Source: Mesorhizobium australicum
GTDB taxonomy: Bacteria > Pseudomonadota > Alphaproteobacteria > Rhizobiales > Rhizobiaceae
Direction of reading: 5' to 3'
DNA: 64,000 nucleotides
NCBI RefSeq assembly: GCF_900177325.1
Contig: NZ_FXBL01000004.1
Span: 4,903,501-4,967,500 of the forward strand
Both the position numbers and the translations under genes were made by a program. Shown one piece after another: positions 50,965 to 60,144 of the stretch. The notes under the pieces were generated by a model that was given only the letters and a program-made list of their open reading frames with translations, was not told the origin of the DNA and did not search any database. How positions within the stretch are numbered: position 1 is the first letter of the stretch; the number at the start of each line of letters is the position of its first letter.

Positions 50965-52365
50965 TCAGGCCGCGCGGGTGCGCCAGCTTTCCACGTAGTT
51001 TTCGCGCGCTTCGCGTGCGTACGGCGCCGCCGACACGCGCACGCGGATCTCGGCCTGGCGGTGCTTTTCCGTCGCGGTCTTGTCCGTGCCGCCGTCCGGC
51101 TCGCCCCAGACGAGCGTCAGGATGTCACCGATCTCGACGTCGTCGTCGACGACGCCGAGCGACAGCATGCAGCGTTCGTTGAAGCTGTAGCCCGAGAACA
51201 TCGACAGCCCGACCATCCGGTCGCCGCGCATGATCCTGTCGAACGACGAGGAGGCATAGTTTGCCACCGGGAAGTCGATCCATTTGTAGGGCAGGTCGTC
51301 GCGCTGGAAGGCCGACGCGATGACCTTGGCCACGTCGTCGCCGTTCCATTCGAACGTCACCTTCTTGCGGTGCCTGCGGCCCTGCATCTTCTCCAGGGCC
51401 GCACGCCCGACGAAGTCGTGATCGTTCTTGATATAAAAGCCGTAGCCGAGCTCCCAGGGGGTCGAATAATAGTCCCGGATATCGTCCGACACGAACGACC
51501 CGCCGATCGAGCCGGTCGCTTCGTAACCGTCGGCCGGCAGCCACTGGCGATAGGCTTTCATCTCCTCGCCGGTGTAGACGGCCGGCAGCGGCGACGGGAT
51601 CCAGCCGGACTCGAGCGTGTTCGTCGAATAGGCCCGGCTGCCGACCTGGTAGAGGTCGAACTCCTTGCCCGCCTCCAGGATCGCCGCGCGGATCTCGTCC
51701 TTTTCGGCATAGGGACCGAACACCTCCAGCCCCGGCGCGCCGGCCATGCCGTGGCGCAGCGCCCTCACCTTGCGGCCGGCGATGTTGATGCGGTCCATAT
51801 GGAAGAACTTGATGTCCGGCACCAGCCCGCCATTGAGCTTCTCGAGGATCTGCGGCGCGTTCGGCCCCTGGATCTGGAAGCGGTAATGGCGTCGCTCGAC
51901 CTTGTTTCCGTCCGGTCGGGACGGCGAGCGGTCATCGCGGATGGTCTTGACCGAACGACCACCCTTTTTGGCATTGTATTCAACCCAGTTCACGGTCGGG
52001 GCGCGGCCGACCAGGACGTATTCGTCCTCTTCGAGGTGGAAGCAGATCACATCGCCGATGACGTAGCCTTCGGGGCTCACCGGCACGTAGTGCTTGGCGC
52101 GGTCGACGGGGAAGTTCCTGAAACTGTTGATCGACAGGCTTTCGAGGAAACGGCCCGCGTCCGGCCCTTCGACGGTCAGCTCCGCCATGTGATGCGACTG
52201 GTCGAACAGTACCGCGGAATCGCGCCAGGCGCGCTGTTCGTCACGCCAGTTGGCGAACTCGGCCGCGACGACTGGATACACATAGCTTCCGATTTTTGAG
52301 TTTCTCAGAATCTCGACGATGTTTTTTCCCGATTTTGTGACGTCTTCCAAGCTAGATGATGTCAT
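50965..52365 (-). CDS. LigM-like tetrahydrofolate-dependent aromatic O-demethylase (aminomethyltransferase family)
   Basis: The 466-residue protein belongs to the GcvT-like O-demethylase family, whose LigM and DesA members transfer the methyl of vanillate, 3-O-methylgallate or syringate to tetrahydrofolate. Visible signatures are DSAVLFDQSHHMAELTVEGPDAGRFLESLSINSF (GcvT fold start), HYRFQIQGPNAPQIL, RALRHGMAGAPGLEVFGPYAE, and SIGGSFVSDDIRDYYSTPWELGYGFYIKNDHDFVGRAALEKM. Length is close to the 471 aa of LigM. The substrate cannot be fixed by sequence. The companion folate-recycling genes are not nearby. A GntR gene downstream may regulate it. Confidence 0.82.
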   Translation of the reverse strand: MTSSSLEDVTKSGKNIVEILRNSKIGSYVYPVVAAEFANWRDEQRAWRDSAVLFDQSHHMAELTVEGPDAGRFLESLSINSFRNFPVDRAKHYVPVSPEGYVIGDVICFHLEEDEYVLVGRAPTVNWVEYNAKKGGRSVKTIRDDRSPSRPDGNKVERRHYRFQIQGPNAPQILEKLNGGLVPDIKFFHMDRINIAGRKVRALRHGMAGAPGLEVFGPYAEKDEIRAAILEAGKEFDLYQVGSRAYSTNTLESGWIPSPLPAVYTGEEMKAYRQWLPADGYEATGSIGGSFVSDDIRDYYSTPWELGYGFYIKNDHDFVGRAALEKMQGRRHRKKVTFEWNGDDVAKVIASAFQRDDLPYKWIDFPVANYASSSFDRIMRGDRMVGLSMFSGYSFNERCMLSLGVVDDDVEIGDILTLVWGEPDGGTDKTATEKHRQAEIRVRVSAAPYAREARENYVESWRTRAA

Positions 52366-52408
52366 TGTTCGATCCTCCCTGATCGCTGGCGACTTCCATG
52401 CGCAGTAC

Positions 52409-52418
52409 CTGTATACAA
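52409..52418 (-). promoter_or_regulatory. Candidate GntR operator upstream of the LigM-like gene
   Basis: TGTATACA (52410-52417) is a perfect palindrome, 44 bases upstream of the ATG at 52365, flanked by C and A. TGTATACA-type centres are typical for GntR/FCD regulators, and such a regulator is the next gene downstream. Confidence 0.6.
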
Positions 52419-52864
52419 TCAGAAGATATCGAGCCGTTCAATCGCCATTCCGCGACCTTCACGCAAGGCGGGTCGGGCGCGGCCGGCCGCTCCTGGGTCC
52501 ATCCGCGATGCCCTTCATGTGAATCACCTCACAGACGCGCGCCCTGAATTCGAAGACCTTCCGTTACGGCAAGGCCGAATCGAGCCTTGAGCCCAATGAA
52601 AAGGAGCAGGTCCCAGCGACCCGCACGTTCCCGAATGCCAAAGGACTTTTCATTGTCGTCGTCTGCGCGGGCGGTTCCTCCCGCCGTCCGTGCAGACGGC
52701 CCGCCGCGCTCCGCGACGCCCTTCCTGCCGCCCCGGCCCGCGCCGCGGCTGCTCGGGGCGCGTTTCGAGCGAAACTGTCCGTCACTCGAGTGAGCAACGC
52801 CATGCTTTCCACCATGATCGAGCTGTCGTACAAAGACACCGGACGCCGCGAGCGGAGCATTCCG
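52419..52864. other. Intergenic region between the LigM-like and Crp/Fnr genes
   Basis: This 446-base divergent region has no supported gene. Open frames cross it, but none shows a domain. Frames that start upstream of the Crp/Fnr gene at 52790 or 52802 have no Shine-Dalgarno. Promoters for both genes must lie here. Confidence 0.55.
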
Positions 52865-53548
52865 ATGACGGGCAGCACACATGATGCGGGTGGCGCAGCC
52901 CTTCCGGTGCGCATCGGAAGCGGCCTGTTCGACCTGTTGTTCAAGGGATGCCGCATCGAGCGCTACCCGGCCGGCCAGCACCTGTTCGTACAGGAGGACG
53001 ACGCCGACCGGATCTATGGCGTCCTTTCCGGGACCGTGGAGATCTCCCTCTTCTCGCCCGGCGGGCAGAAGCTGGTCGCCAATATCGAACTGCACCACAG
53101 CCTGGTCGGCGAGATCGGCGCGCTCGACGGCGGCACGAGGACGGCGACTGCGATCTGCCTGACGGCCTGCGAGCTCGTCTCGCTCAGCCGCGCGCAGCTG
53201 TTCGACCGGATGCAGGCCCACCCGGAACTCGCCCGCGCGATGATCGAGCTTCTGTGCGCGCGGCTGCGCTGGGTGAGCGGAGAGATGGGCGACCTCGCCT
53301 TCTTCGCCATCGAGGCGCGGCTCGCCAAGCGGCTTGGGCTCCTGTCCGGCATCAGCGCCGACAAGGATGGCTGGATCGAGCTCTCGCAGGCCGAGCTTGC
53401 CGAATTCCTCGGCGCCACGCGCGAATCCGTCAACAAGACGCTCAACGACTGGCGCTCGCGCGGCGTGATCGAGCTTCGCCGTGGCGGCGTGCGCGTCGTC
53501 AGCGCGGCGAAGCTGCGCGGCATCGCCAGCGCCGGCGAGGACGACTGA
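52865..53548 (+). CDS. Crp/Fnr-family transcriptional regulator
   Basis: The 227-residue protein has an N-terminal cyclic-nucleotide-binding-type beta barrel (about 15-120; YPAGQHLFVQEDDADRIYGVLSGTVEISLFSPGGQKLV, then LVGEIGALDGGTRTATAICL) and a C-terminal Crp-type HTH (about 165-215; LSQAELAEFLGATRESVNKTLNDWRSRGVIELRRGGVRVV). There is no Cys cluster of the FNR type. I use ATG 52865, with GGAG upstream, giving a normal length; frames from 52790 or 52802 lack a Shine-Dalgarno. It converges on the P450-DyP gene; a nucleotide cyclase is encoded beyond that. A link to cAMP is possible, but the ligand is not determined. Confidence 0.9.
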   Translation: MTGSTHDAGGAALPVRIGSGLFDLLFKGCRIERYPAGQHLFVQEDDADRIYGVLSGTVEISLFSPGGQKLVANIELHHSLVGEIGALDGGTRTATAICLTACELVSLSRAQLFDRMQAHPELARAMIELLCARLRWVSGEMGDLAFFAIEARLAKRLGLLSGISADKDGWIELSQAELAEFLGATRESVNKTLNDWRSRGVIELRRGGVRVVSAAKLRGIASAGEDD

Positions 53549-53578
53549 GCCGTCTCCCGCCGTAGGCTGCGACTTGCC

Positions 53579-56500
53579 CTACAGCCGCGAGATCATGAAG
53601 CGCAGCGCCGCCCGGCTCGGCATGAAGAAATAGCCGCCGCCGCGCGTCGTCACGAAGCTCGGCATCTCCCGCAGCACCACGTTGCCTTCCCATTTCGGGA
53701 TCGAGAACCGGCCCTTGCCTTCGTTCGCGCCGATCGCCGGGTCCTTCTCGCCCGCGAGGCCGTGGAAGGAACGGGCCGACACCCAGGTCTGCTGCATGAA
53801 CTCGTACTGACGCTCGATGTCGGCGTTGAGGCACATGAAGAGCAGGCCCTTCTCGGTCTCGCCCTTCTTGGCCCCCGGCACTTCGTAGGTGCGACCGACG
53901 CGCAGGATGCGGTGCCGCTTGCCGATGCTGATCTGCGTGGCGTGGTCGTCGCCCAGCGAATCGCGCGGGTTGGAGCGGCGGATATGTGCCCCGAACGGAC
54001 AGCGCAGCCCCTGCGGGTCCTCGGCGCCGTAGGAGAAGGCGTTGTCGACCGGCCGATCCGGCCGGCCTTCGGGATTGCGCACCAGCGACGAGCCATCCTT
54101 CCAGCGGCCCATCATCTTGGCCGCGATCCACTCCGGCGTGATCGACGGGTCGTCGTGCTCCTTGGCCTTGGTTTTCGCGGCGAAGACGCAATAATCGTCG
54201 AAGGCGTCGACGTGCTGCTCGAACTGACGCACGACGATGAAGGAGCCGTTGCGGCCGAAATCGTGCAGCGCGTCCGTCGTGCCGTCGGCGCCGCGCCGGA
54301 AGCGCAGCGAGGACAGGATGCCCGACGGATCGTGGTGCGCCTTGACGGCCGGCGACACCGGATAGAAGCCGTGCTCGTCGCGATAGCCGAACAGGAATTC
54401 GCCAGCGGCAACCACGTTGGCCTCCGGCGCGCCGCCATGGGCGCGCGCCGTGCCGCGCACCGCCGGCTGCGAGATGCCGTCGGCGAAGCCGAAATGCTCG
54501 ATCGCCCGGCCGTTGCGGCGCACGGTCTCGGCCCGTTCGTGGCTGGCCGCCGCGGCGCGATTGTAGCGCTTGGTCTCGAGCGGCGCCTGGCGTTTGGTTT
54601 CGAGTGGCAGATCGAACCCCGGCGACAGGCCGGCAGCCTTCGCGCGCTTCTTCACCTCGGCGACTTTCTTCGCCAGCAGCGACGGGTCCTTGGCATAGCA
54701 GAGGACGATCATGTCGACCGGCTTTTCGGGCGAGCCCCAGCGCCATTTTCCGGGCTGGCTCTCGCCGATGTCGTCGAGGATGCGGCTGCGCTCGGGATGG
54801 CCCATGCCCTGCAGGAAGGCGTTGGGGAAACGCTTCAGCGCCTCCTCGTCGGCGCCGCCGTCGAGCCCCAGCCGGCGCAGCCCGCGCGGACCGAAGGCGA
54901 TGGTCATCGCCCTGTCGCGCGGGATCGGATCGCCGAAGCTGGTCTGCGCGGTAAGGAACTCCAGCCATGTCCGCCGCCCGTCGCGGCCCAGGCCACCCGG
55001 CACCTCGAACGCGGTCAGATGGCCGTAGTCCAGCGCGCCGAAGGCGTTGAAGAAGATCGACTGGATCTCGCCGGACTCCAGCGGCTCCGGCGGTTGCGGC
55101 GCCTCCGGCTTCGCGGCCGCCTCGACCAGATCCTGCGAGATGCGCGGCCGCGGGCGCGAGCCGAACAGGCTGAGCCAGTCGCGCGCCTCGCCGTCGGTGG
55201 CGCGGCAGATGCCCCGCCGGATGCGCGAATTGATGCGAATCCGCTGCGTGTTGACCTCGGGATAGGCCGAATACCAGAACAGCGTCGGCACCTGCTGCCG
55301 CCTCGCCCAGCGCTTGAAGCGGTCGCCATCGCGGGCGCCATCGCCGAAAAGGTCTTTTGCGCGGGGGAAACCGACCGTGTTGCTCCAAACGCCCGTCAGG
55401 CCCGCCGCCGCCTTGGTGATGAAGTCCTCCAGATAGCTCTCCCAGCTCCCACCGTAGTTCGAGAAAAACATCAGCCGGTCGGTCCCCGGTAGCAGCACCC
55501 AGCGCGCGAAATGGATCGTGTTGATGTCCGCGAGATATCCCGGCCGGAACACCTTCTGGGCCGAGATGGAGATCAGGTAGAATGCGAGCCGCAGCGCAAG
55601 CCGCCGCAGCGTGCCTGGCTTCATCACGGAAATCGCCGTGAGATGGTTCTGGGCGCTGTGATCTTCCCGTTTCTGGATCTTCTCCAGGTCGTCGAGCGGG
55701 ATCGACTCGACGCCTCGTTTATCGGTCCTCTCGAGCCGATCGAGCGCGAACCGTGCAAGAAAGAGGAGGATCCCGATGACGAAGGCGAGGCCGATCAGGG
55801 CCAGCACCAGTGACGTGCCACCGACGAGCAGGTTACGTATGATGCCGGGAGCGGGCCCGAAGACGTACCAGTAGGTGATCCACGCACAGGCGGCGATCAG
55901 GGCGACGAGCACGGCCGTGAAGCCGAATGAGCCCAGTGTCGCCTGGATCGCCCGCCGGATATTGCCTGGCGGACGCTCCAGAAGGCTCTCGGTGGAGCGG
56001 AAAGCCCAGTCGTAGCCACCGTCGGCCTTGAGCTTCTCGCGCACCTCGGCGAGCACGCCGGCCGCACCGCGCGCATCGCCAGGATGGGGCGTCTCGGCGA
56101 TGCGTTCCGCAAATGCCGCGAGCTTCGCCTCTGCCCTGATCCTCTGCACGGAATGGCCGGGCGTGCCGGCAAAGACCAGCCCCGCCGTGCTGCCGAAGGA
56201 GGGAGAGATGTCGATGCTTTTCTTGGCGAAGAGCTCTTCGAGGTCGCCGCCGGCAGGAATGTCGCAGGCTCGTTCCAGAATCGGCCGCACGATCGGGCTG
56301 GCATGATGGGCGAGCGCGGCGATGACCTGCCGGCTGTCGCCGTCGCCCGAGAACTCCAGCACCACCATGCCGAGAGGCTTGCCGGTGGCGGGATCGGCCT
56401 TGCCGGTGTCGGCGACCGCGATGCTGGCGAAATGGATGATCCCGGCGGCATCGAGTGCTGCGCGCATCTCGTCGCCCGCCGGATTGCCGAGCTTGTCGAC

Positions 56501-57886
56501 GCTATCGCGAACCTCGCCGAGGCTCACGCCGGGCTTCGTCGGCAACGCCACCGTGACCAGCGACTGCGGTGCGATCCTGTCGAGGTCCTCGCGCTCGAAA
56601 TCGATGCGCAGATGTTCGGGGAACGCGCCGATGCGCGTCATCTTGCCCGCGCGGCCCGGCATGCGGCGCACGCCCTTCTTCGCGAAGATCGCCCGCAGAC
56701 ACTCGCCGATCTGGACGCGCGCCACCTCGATACCGATGCAGACATGGATGCCGTGGCCGTAGACCATGTAGGTCTTCTTCGGGCGCTCCGGGTCGAACTC
56801 GTCCGGCCGCTCGACCGCGTCGGGGTCGAACATGGCCGAGAGCGTCGCCGGCATCACCGTGGATTTGTGCGGGATGACCTTCTCGCGCGGCGTGCCTTCG
56901 GCGATCCGCAGGTCGGCCGACGCGTAGCGCCACGGGCCGATCCAGATCGGCTTGAAGCGCATCGCCTCCAGCACCGCCTTGTCCAGCGCCTTGGTGTCTC
57001 CAGCGCCGACCGCGAGACGGACCGCCGTCTGCGCCTCCGGCTTCGACAGGATGACATCGAGGCAGTTGCCGCCGGCGAGCAGGTTGGTGGGAGCGAAGCC
57101 GGAGATCATGCCCAGCATGACCGAGTGGACCTCCTCCAGCTTGAGGACGCCCTGGTCGATCATCGCCACCATGCGCGAGAGCGGCGTGTCGGGCAGCGCC
57201 GAGCCCTCGCGGACGGCGGCGATGGAACGGTCGACGGCCTTGATCATCCGGTCGGCGGCGACGACGGCCAGCTCGCGCGTCGCCTTGTTCGCCGTCGGAT
57301 CGGAGAAGAAGATCGACGAGAGCGCGATCGACCAGTCGGCGAACTCGTCCTCGTCATCGACGATCATGCCGAAATATTCGCGGCAGATCTTCACCGGCAC
57401 GATCTTCATCAGTCCGGCGATGGCGTCGAAGCCGGGCGAGGCGCGGTCCATGATCTCGCGCGCATGCCGGGCGGCGATGGGGCGCACGCGCGCTTCCACC
57501 TCGGCCGGCGGGAAGGCGCTGAGCAGCGGCTTCTTCAGCTTGCGGTAGTCGGGACCATCCTGCATGCCGAGGATGAAGTTGGAGCCGCCGGCCATCTCGG
57601 TCATTTCGAGGCCATAGGGCGTGATGAATTCGCTCTCGCGCTCCAGGATCTCGCGCACGTCGGCATCGCGCGTCACCAGAACGAACTTGCCGATGCGCAC
57701 GGTCGGCCACCAGCGCCGCACGATCTTCAGCCACCAGCGTGGGTCCTCGAAGATGAGCCCCTTGACCCATTCGCCGATGCCGCCCTTCGAGCGCAGCCGA
57801 CCGAGGTCGAACGGCGGCATGTCGGAGACGGGTCCCTGTTCGGCCTGCGCCTTGATTACCCCGTCGAAGTATTTCGTCGTGATCAT
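53579..57886 (-). CDS. Cytochrome P450 / membrane / DyP-type peroxidase fusion protein
   Basis: This 1435-residue reading frame joins two haem-enzyme domains. N-terminal P450 (about 1-435): ExxR at Glu307-Arg310 (LEAMRF), haem-Cys loop YGHGIHVCIG with Cys383, and an I-helix at about 258-270 (ISGFAPTNLLAG) in which the usual acid of the A/G-G-x-D/E-T motif is not conserved. A middle region of unknown fold (about 440-640) is followed by two membrane helices (about 652-676 and 687-712). The C-terminal DyP-type peroxidase domain (about 780-1430) has GFADG (1133-1137), His1301 in FGAHIRRSNPRD (proximal haem ligand) and the Arg after it. No frameshift is needed; the open frame is continuous. It probably sits in the inner membrane. 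Substrates are unknown. Confidence 0.88.
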   Translation of the reverse strand: MITTKYFDGVIKAQAEQGPVSDMPPFDLGRLRSKGGIGEWVKGLIFEDPRWWLKIVRRWWPTVRIGKFVLVTRDADVREILERESEFITPYGLEMTEMAGGSNFILGMQDGPDYRKLKKPLLSAFPPAEVEARVRPIAARHAREIMDRASPGFDAIAGLMKIVPVKICREYFGMIVDDEDEFADWSIALSSIFFSDPTANKATRELAVVAADRMIKAVDRSIAAVREGSALPDTPLSRMVAMIDQGVLKLEEVHSVMLGMISGFAPTNLLAGGNCLDVILSKPEAQTAVRLAVGAGDTKALDKAVLEAMRFKPIWIGPWRYASADLRIAEGTPREKVIPHKSTVMPATLSAMFDPDAVERPDEFDPERPKKTYMVYGHGIHVCIGIEVARVQIGECLRAIFAKKGVRRMPGRAGKMTRIGAFPEHLRIDFEREDLDRIAPQSLVTVALPTKPGVSLGEVRDSVDKLGNPAGDEMRAALDAAGIIHFASIAVADTGKADPATGKPLGMVVLEFSGDGDSRQVIAALAHHASPIVRPILERACDIPAGGDLEELFAKKSIDISPSFGSTAGLVFAGTPGHSVQRIRAEAKLAAFAERIAETPHPGDARGAAGVLAEVREKLKADGGYDWAFRSTESLLERPPGNIRRAIQATLGSFGFTAVLVALIAACAWITYWYVFGPAPGIIRNLLVGGTSLVLALIGLAFVIGILLFLARFALDRLERTDKRGVESIPLDDLEKIQKREDHSAQNHLTAISVMKPGTLRRLALRLAFYLISISAQKVFRPGYLADINTIHFARWVLLPGTDRLMFFSNYGGSWESYLEDFITKAAAGLTGVWSNTVGFPRAKDLFGDGARDGDRFKRWARRQQVPTLFWYSAYPEVNTQRIRINSRIRRGICRATDGEARDWLSLFGSRPRPRISQDLVEAAAKPEAPQPPEPLESGEIQSIFFNAFGALDYGHLTAFEVPGGLGRDGRRTWLEFLTAQTSFGDPIPRDRAMTIAFGPRGLRRLGLDGGADEEALKRFPNAFLQGMGHPERSRILDDIGESQPGKWRWGSPEKPVDMIVLCYAKDPSLLAKKVAEVKKRAKAAGLSPGFDLPLETKRQAPLETKRYNRAAAASHERAETVRRNGRAIEHFGFADGISQPAVRGTARAHGGAPEANVVAAGEFLFGYRDEHGFYPVSPAVKAHHDPSGILSSLRFRRGADGTTDALHDFGRNGSFIVVRQFEQHVDAFDDYCVFAAKTKAKEHDDPSITPEWIAAKMMGRWKDGSSLVRNPEGRPDRPVDNAFSYGAEDPQGLRCPFGAHIRRSNPRDSLGDDHATQISIGKRHRILRVGRTYEVPGAKKGETEKGLLFMCLNADIERQYEFMQQTWVSARSFHGLAGEKDPAIGANEGKGRFSIPKWEGNVVLREMPSFVTTRGGGYFFMPSRAALRFMISRL

Positions 57887-58162
57887 GGTTCGAAGCGCCC
57901 CCGCCTCAAGGATCGAAGTCCCGCATGCGCCCGGCCGTGCCGCGTGAGAGGCCGGAAAGCTCCGGGCTCCACGGACGGGGTTCGGAATGAAAGCCGGCAG
58001 CGCTTAGACTTACGAGGTTCCACCCGACATTGTCCTCGGATCGTCCGGCACGCCACGCGTGCACGCCACTATCGATGCAAGTGAGGGCCAGTGTCTAGAT
58101 GCGCCGGCCGTTTCGTCTGTGATCGATTTCATAGATCGTCGCCGCAAGCGCCCCGATGGTCG

Positions 58163-59935
58163 TCACCCGGGCCTCGCCATCTCGAAATTGGCGATGAGGA
58201 AGTCGTTCGCCTCCCTGTCGACGAAGGGAATCCAGCGGATGCGCTGCACGGTGAAGTCCGGATGGCGCGTGTCGAAGATCGCGCGCTCCCGCGCGGCCTC
58301 CTCCATTCGGCCGCTGCGCATCAGCGCGCCGATCTTGAGGAAGCGCGCATAGAAATAGCCCGGCGAGAGCGCCAGCGACCGTTCCGCCGTCTCGATCACC
58401 GCCGGCCACTGCTCCATGAAACTGTAGGCGGCGGCGAGCTCGCCGAGATTGTGGAAGCTGTAGATGTCGAACGGGCTGAGCCGCTCCGCGTCGCGGAACA
58501 GCGGGATCGCCGCCTCCGGCTCGTTGAGCAGCAGCCGCGCGCTGCCCATGGCGGAGCGCGCGAAGGCGAAGCTCGGATTGATATGCAGCGCGACTTCGAG
58601 ATGCTCGACGGCCCGCGCCGGCCGGCCGCGCATGATCTCCATCGCGCCGAGATTGGCGTGCGGGCGCGCATCCTGGCTGTCCATCAGCAGCGCCTTGTGG
58701 GCGAATTGCGCGACGCGTTCGAGATCCTCGCTGTCGCCGAAGCGCAGCCATGCCCGCCAGAACCACCACCAGGCGAGCTCGTTCAGCACCGCGCTGGAAT
58801 TGGGGTCCTGGCTGTAGGCCTTGGTGAAGAGCTCCAAAGCGAGTTCGGTGTCCTGGCTGGTGCGCCGGGCCATGTGCCAGCGTCCGCGCAGCACGAGCTG
58901 CCAGGTCTCCAGCGTTTCCCACGGCACCTGGAAGGTGCGCGCCTGCTCGACGCGGTCCACCTCCTTCTCCAGGATGCCGACGATCTCGCTGCCGATCTCG
59001 TTCTGCAGCGCGAAGACATCGTCGAGCGCCCGGTTGAAGCGGCGCGACCAGACCAGGCGTCCGTTCGAAGCATCGACCAGGGCGACGGAGATGCGGATCT
59101 CGGCCGTGTTGCGCGCAAGCGTGCCGCGCACGACATAGCGCGCGCCGAGCGCATTGCCGACGAGGCGGATGTCGAGCGCATCGTCGCGGAACTGCGCCGA
59201 CGAACCGGTCGAGATGACCGAGATCCAGCGTACGTTGGAAAGGCCCCGTCCGATCTCCTCGGCGATGCCGTCGGCCAGATAGGCAAGTTCGCGCTCTTCG
59301 TCATGGCGGAACGGCAGCACCGCGATCGCCGGCGGCCCTTGCGGCAGTGCCAGGTGCTTGAGCAGGCCGAGCGGCAGCGAGGCGGGAGCGGCGCCATCCG
59401 CCGTCGCGCTCGGCCGCCCGGCCGCGAAGATGCGCACCGGCAGCGAGATGTTCTTTAGCGACAGAGTGCCGAGATCCGTGAACTCCGCAGCCGCCTTGTC
59501 CTTGACGTGATGCCATGTCGTTTCGGAGATCGTGAGCCCGCCATGCGGAGCGAATTCCTGGATGCGCGCGGCGATATTGACGTCGTCGCCGTAAAGCCGG
59601 CCTTCATGCGCGATCACGTCGCCGGTGTTGATGCCGGCGCGGAACGGCATGCGCCGGCTCGGCGGGGCGGCCTCGTTCAGCGCCGAGATGCGCTCCTGGA
59701 AGTCGAACGCCGCCAGCAAGGCCTCCACCGGATTGCCGAACTCGGCCATGATCGAGTCGCCGGCATCGCCGAAGGTGCGGCCGCCATGTACGCCGCAGCG
59801 TTCGACGATGATGTCGCGCCGCTCCTCGAAGGCGGACAGCGCCGCCTCGTCGTCCATGCCCATCAGCCGCGAGAATCCCGCCGCATCGATCGACATGATC
59901 GTTGCGAGCTGTCGGATATATCGCCGAGCAGCCAT
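58163..59935 (-). CDS. Class III nucleotide cyclase with TolB-like and TPR domains
   Basis: The 590-residue protein starts with a class III cyclase domain (about 8-170): metal Asp17 (SIDAAGFSRLMG), GDAGDSIMAEF (Asp60), then FRAGINTGDVIAHEGRLYGDDVNIAARIQEF (transition-state Asn/Arg). The middle has a TolB/FlgO-like domain (about 200-310; IAVLPFRHDEERELAYLADGIAEEIGRGL). The C-terminal half is TPR helices (about 330-570; ARPHANLGAMEIMRGRPARAVEHLEVAL). The catalytic residues look intact, so it may make cAMP or cGMP. It lies 276 bases upstream of the P450-DyP gene on the same strand, and a Crp/Fnr gene is on the other side, which suggests but does not prove a shared pathway. Confidence 0.9.
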   Translation of the reverse strand: MAARRYIRQLATIMSIDAAGFSRLMGMDDEAALSAFEERRDIIVERCGVHGGRTFGDAGDSIMAEFGNPVEALLAAFDFQERISALNEAAPPSRRMPFRAGINTGDVIAHEGRLYGDDVNIAARIQEFAPHGGLTISETTWHHVKDKAAAEFTDLGTLSLKNISLPVRIFAAGRPSATADGAAPASLPLGLLKHLALPQGPPAIAVLPFRHDEERELAYLADGIAEEIGRGLSNVRWISVISTGSSAQFRDDALDIRLVGNALGARYVVRGTLARNTAEIRISVALVDASNGRLVWSRRFNRALDDVFALQNEIGSEIVGILEKEVDRVEQARTFQVPWETLETWQLVLRGRWHMARRTSQDTELALELFTKAYSQDPNSSAVLNELAWWWFWRAWLRFGDSEDLERVAQFAHKALLMDSQDARPHANLGAMEIMRGRPARAVEHLEVALHINPSFAFARSAMGSARLLLNEPEAAIPLFRDAERLSPFDIYSFHNLGELAAAYSFMEQWPAVIETAERSLALSPGYFYARFLKIGALMRSGRMEEAARERAIFDTRHPDFTVQRIRWIPFVDREANDFLIANFEMARPG

Positions 59936-60144
59936 CCTGACAGACTGTCCTTCTCGCCCGCGCTCGCCGACCTGATGGCCGGCCCGGCAGCATGTTGCCC
60001 AACCCCTCGCCGCGGCACGCGTAACGATGCTTCGGCCCCCTCGCCAGGTTTCAGGCTAACAGGACGTAACGTAAACCTCCACAGCCGAGACGTTGCATCG
60101 AGGCGGAAATGGCGCCTTGCCGCATCTAAAAAGTTATCCGGACG

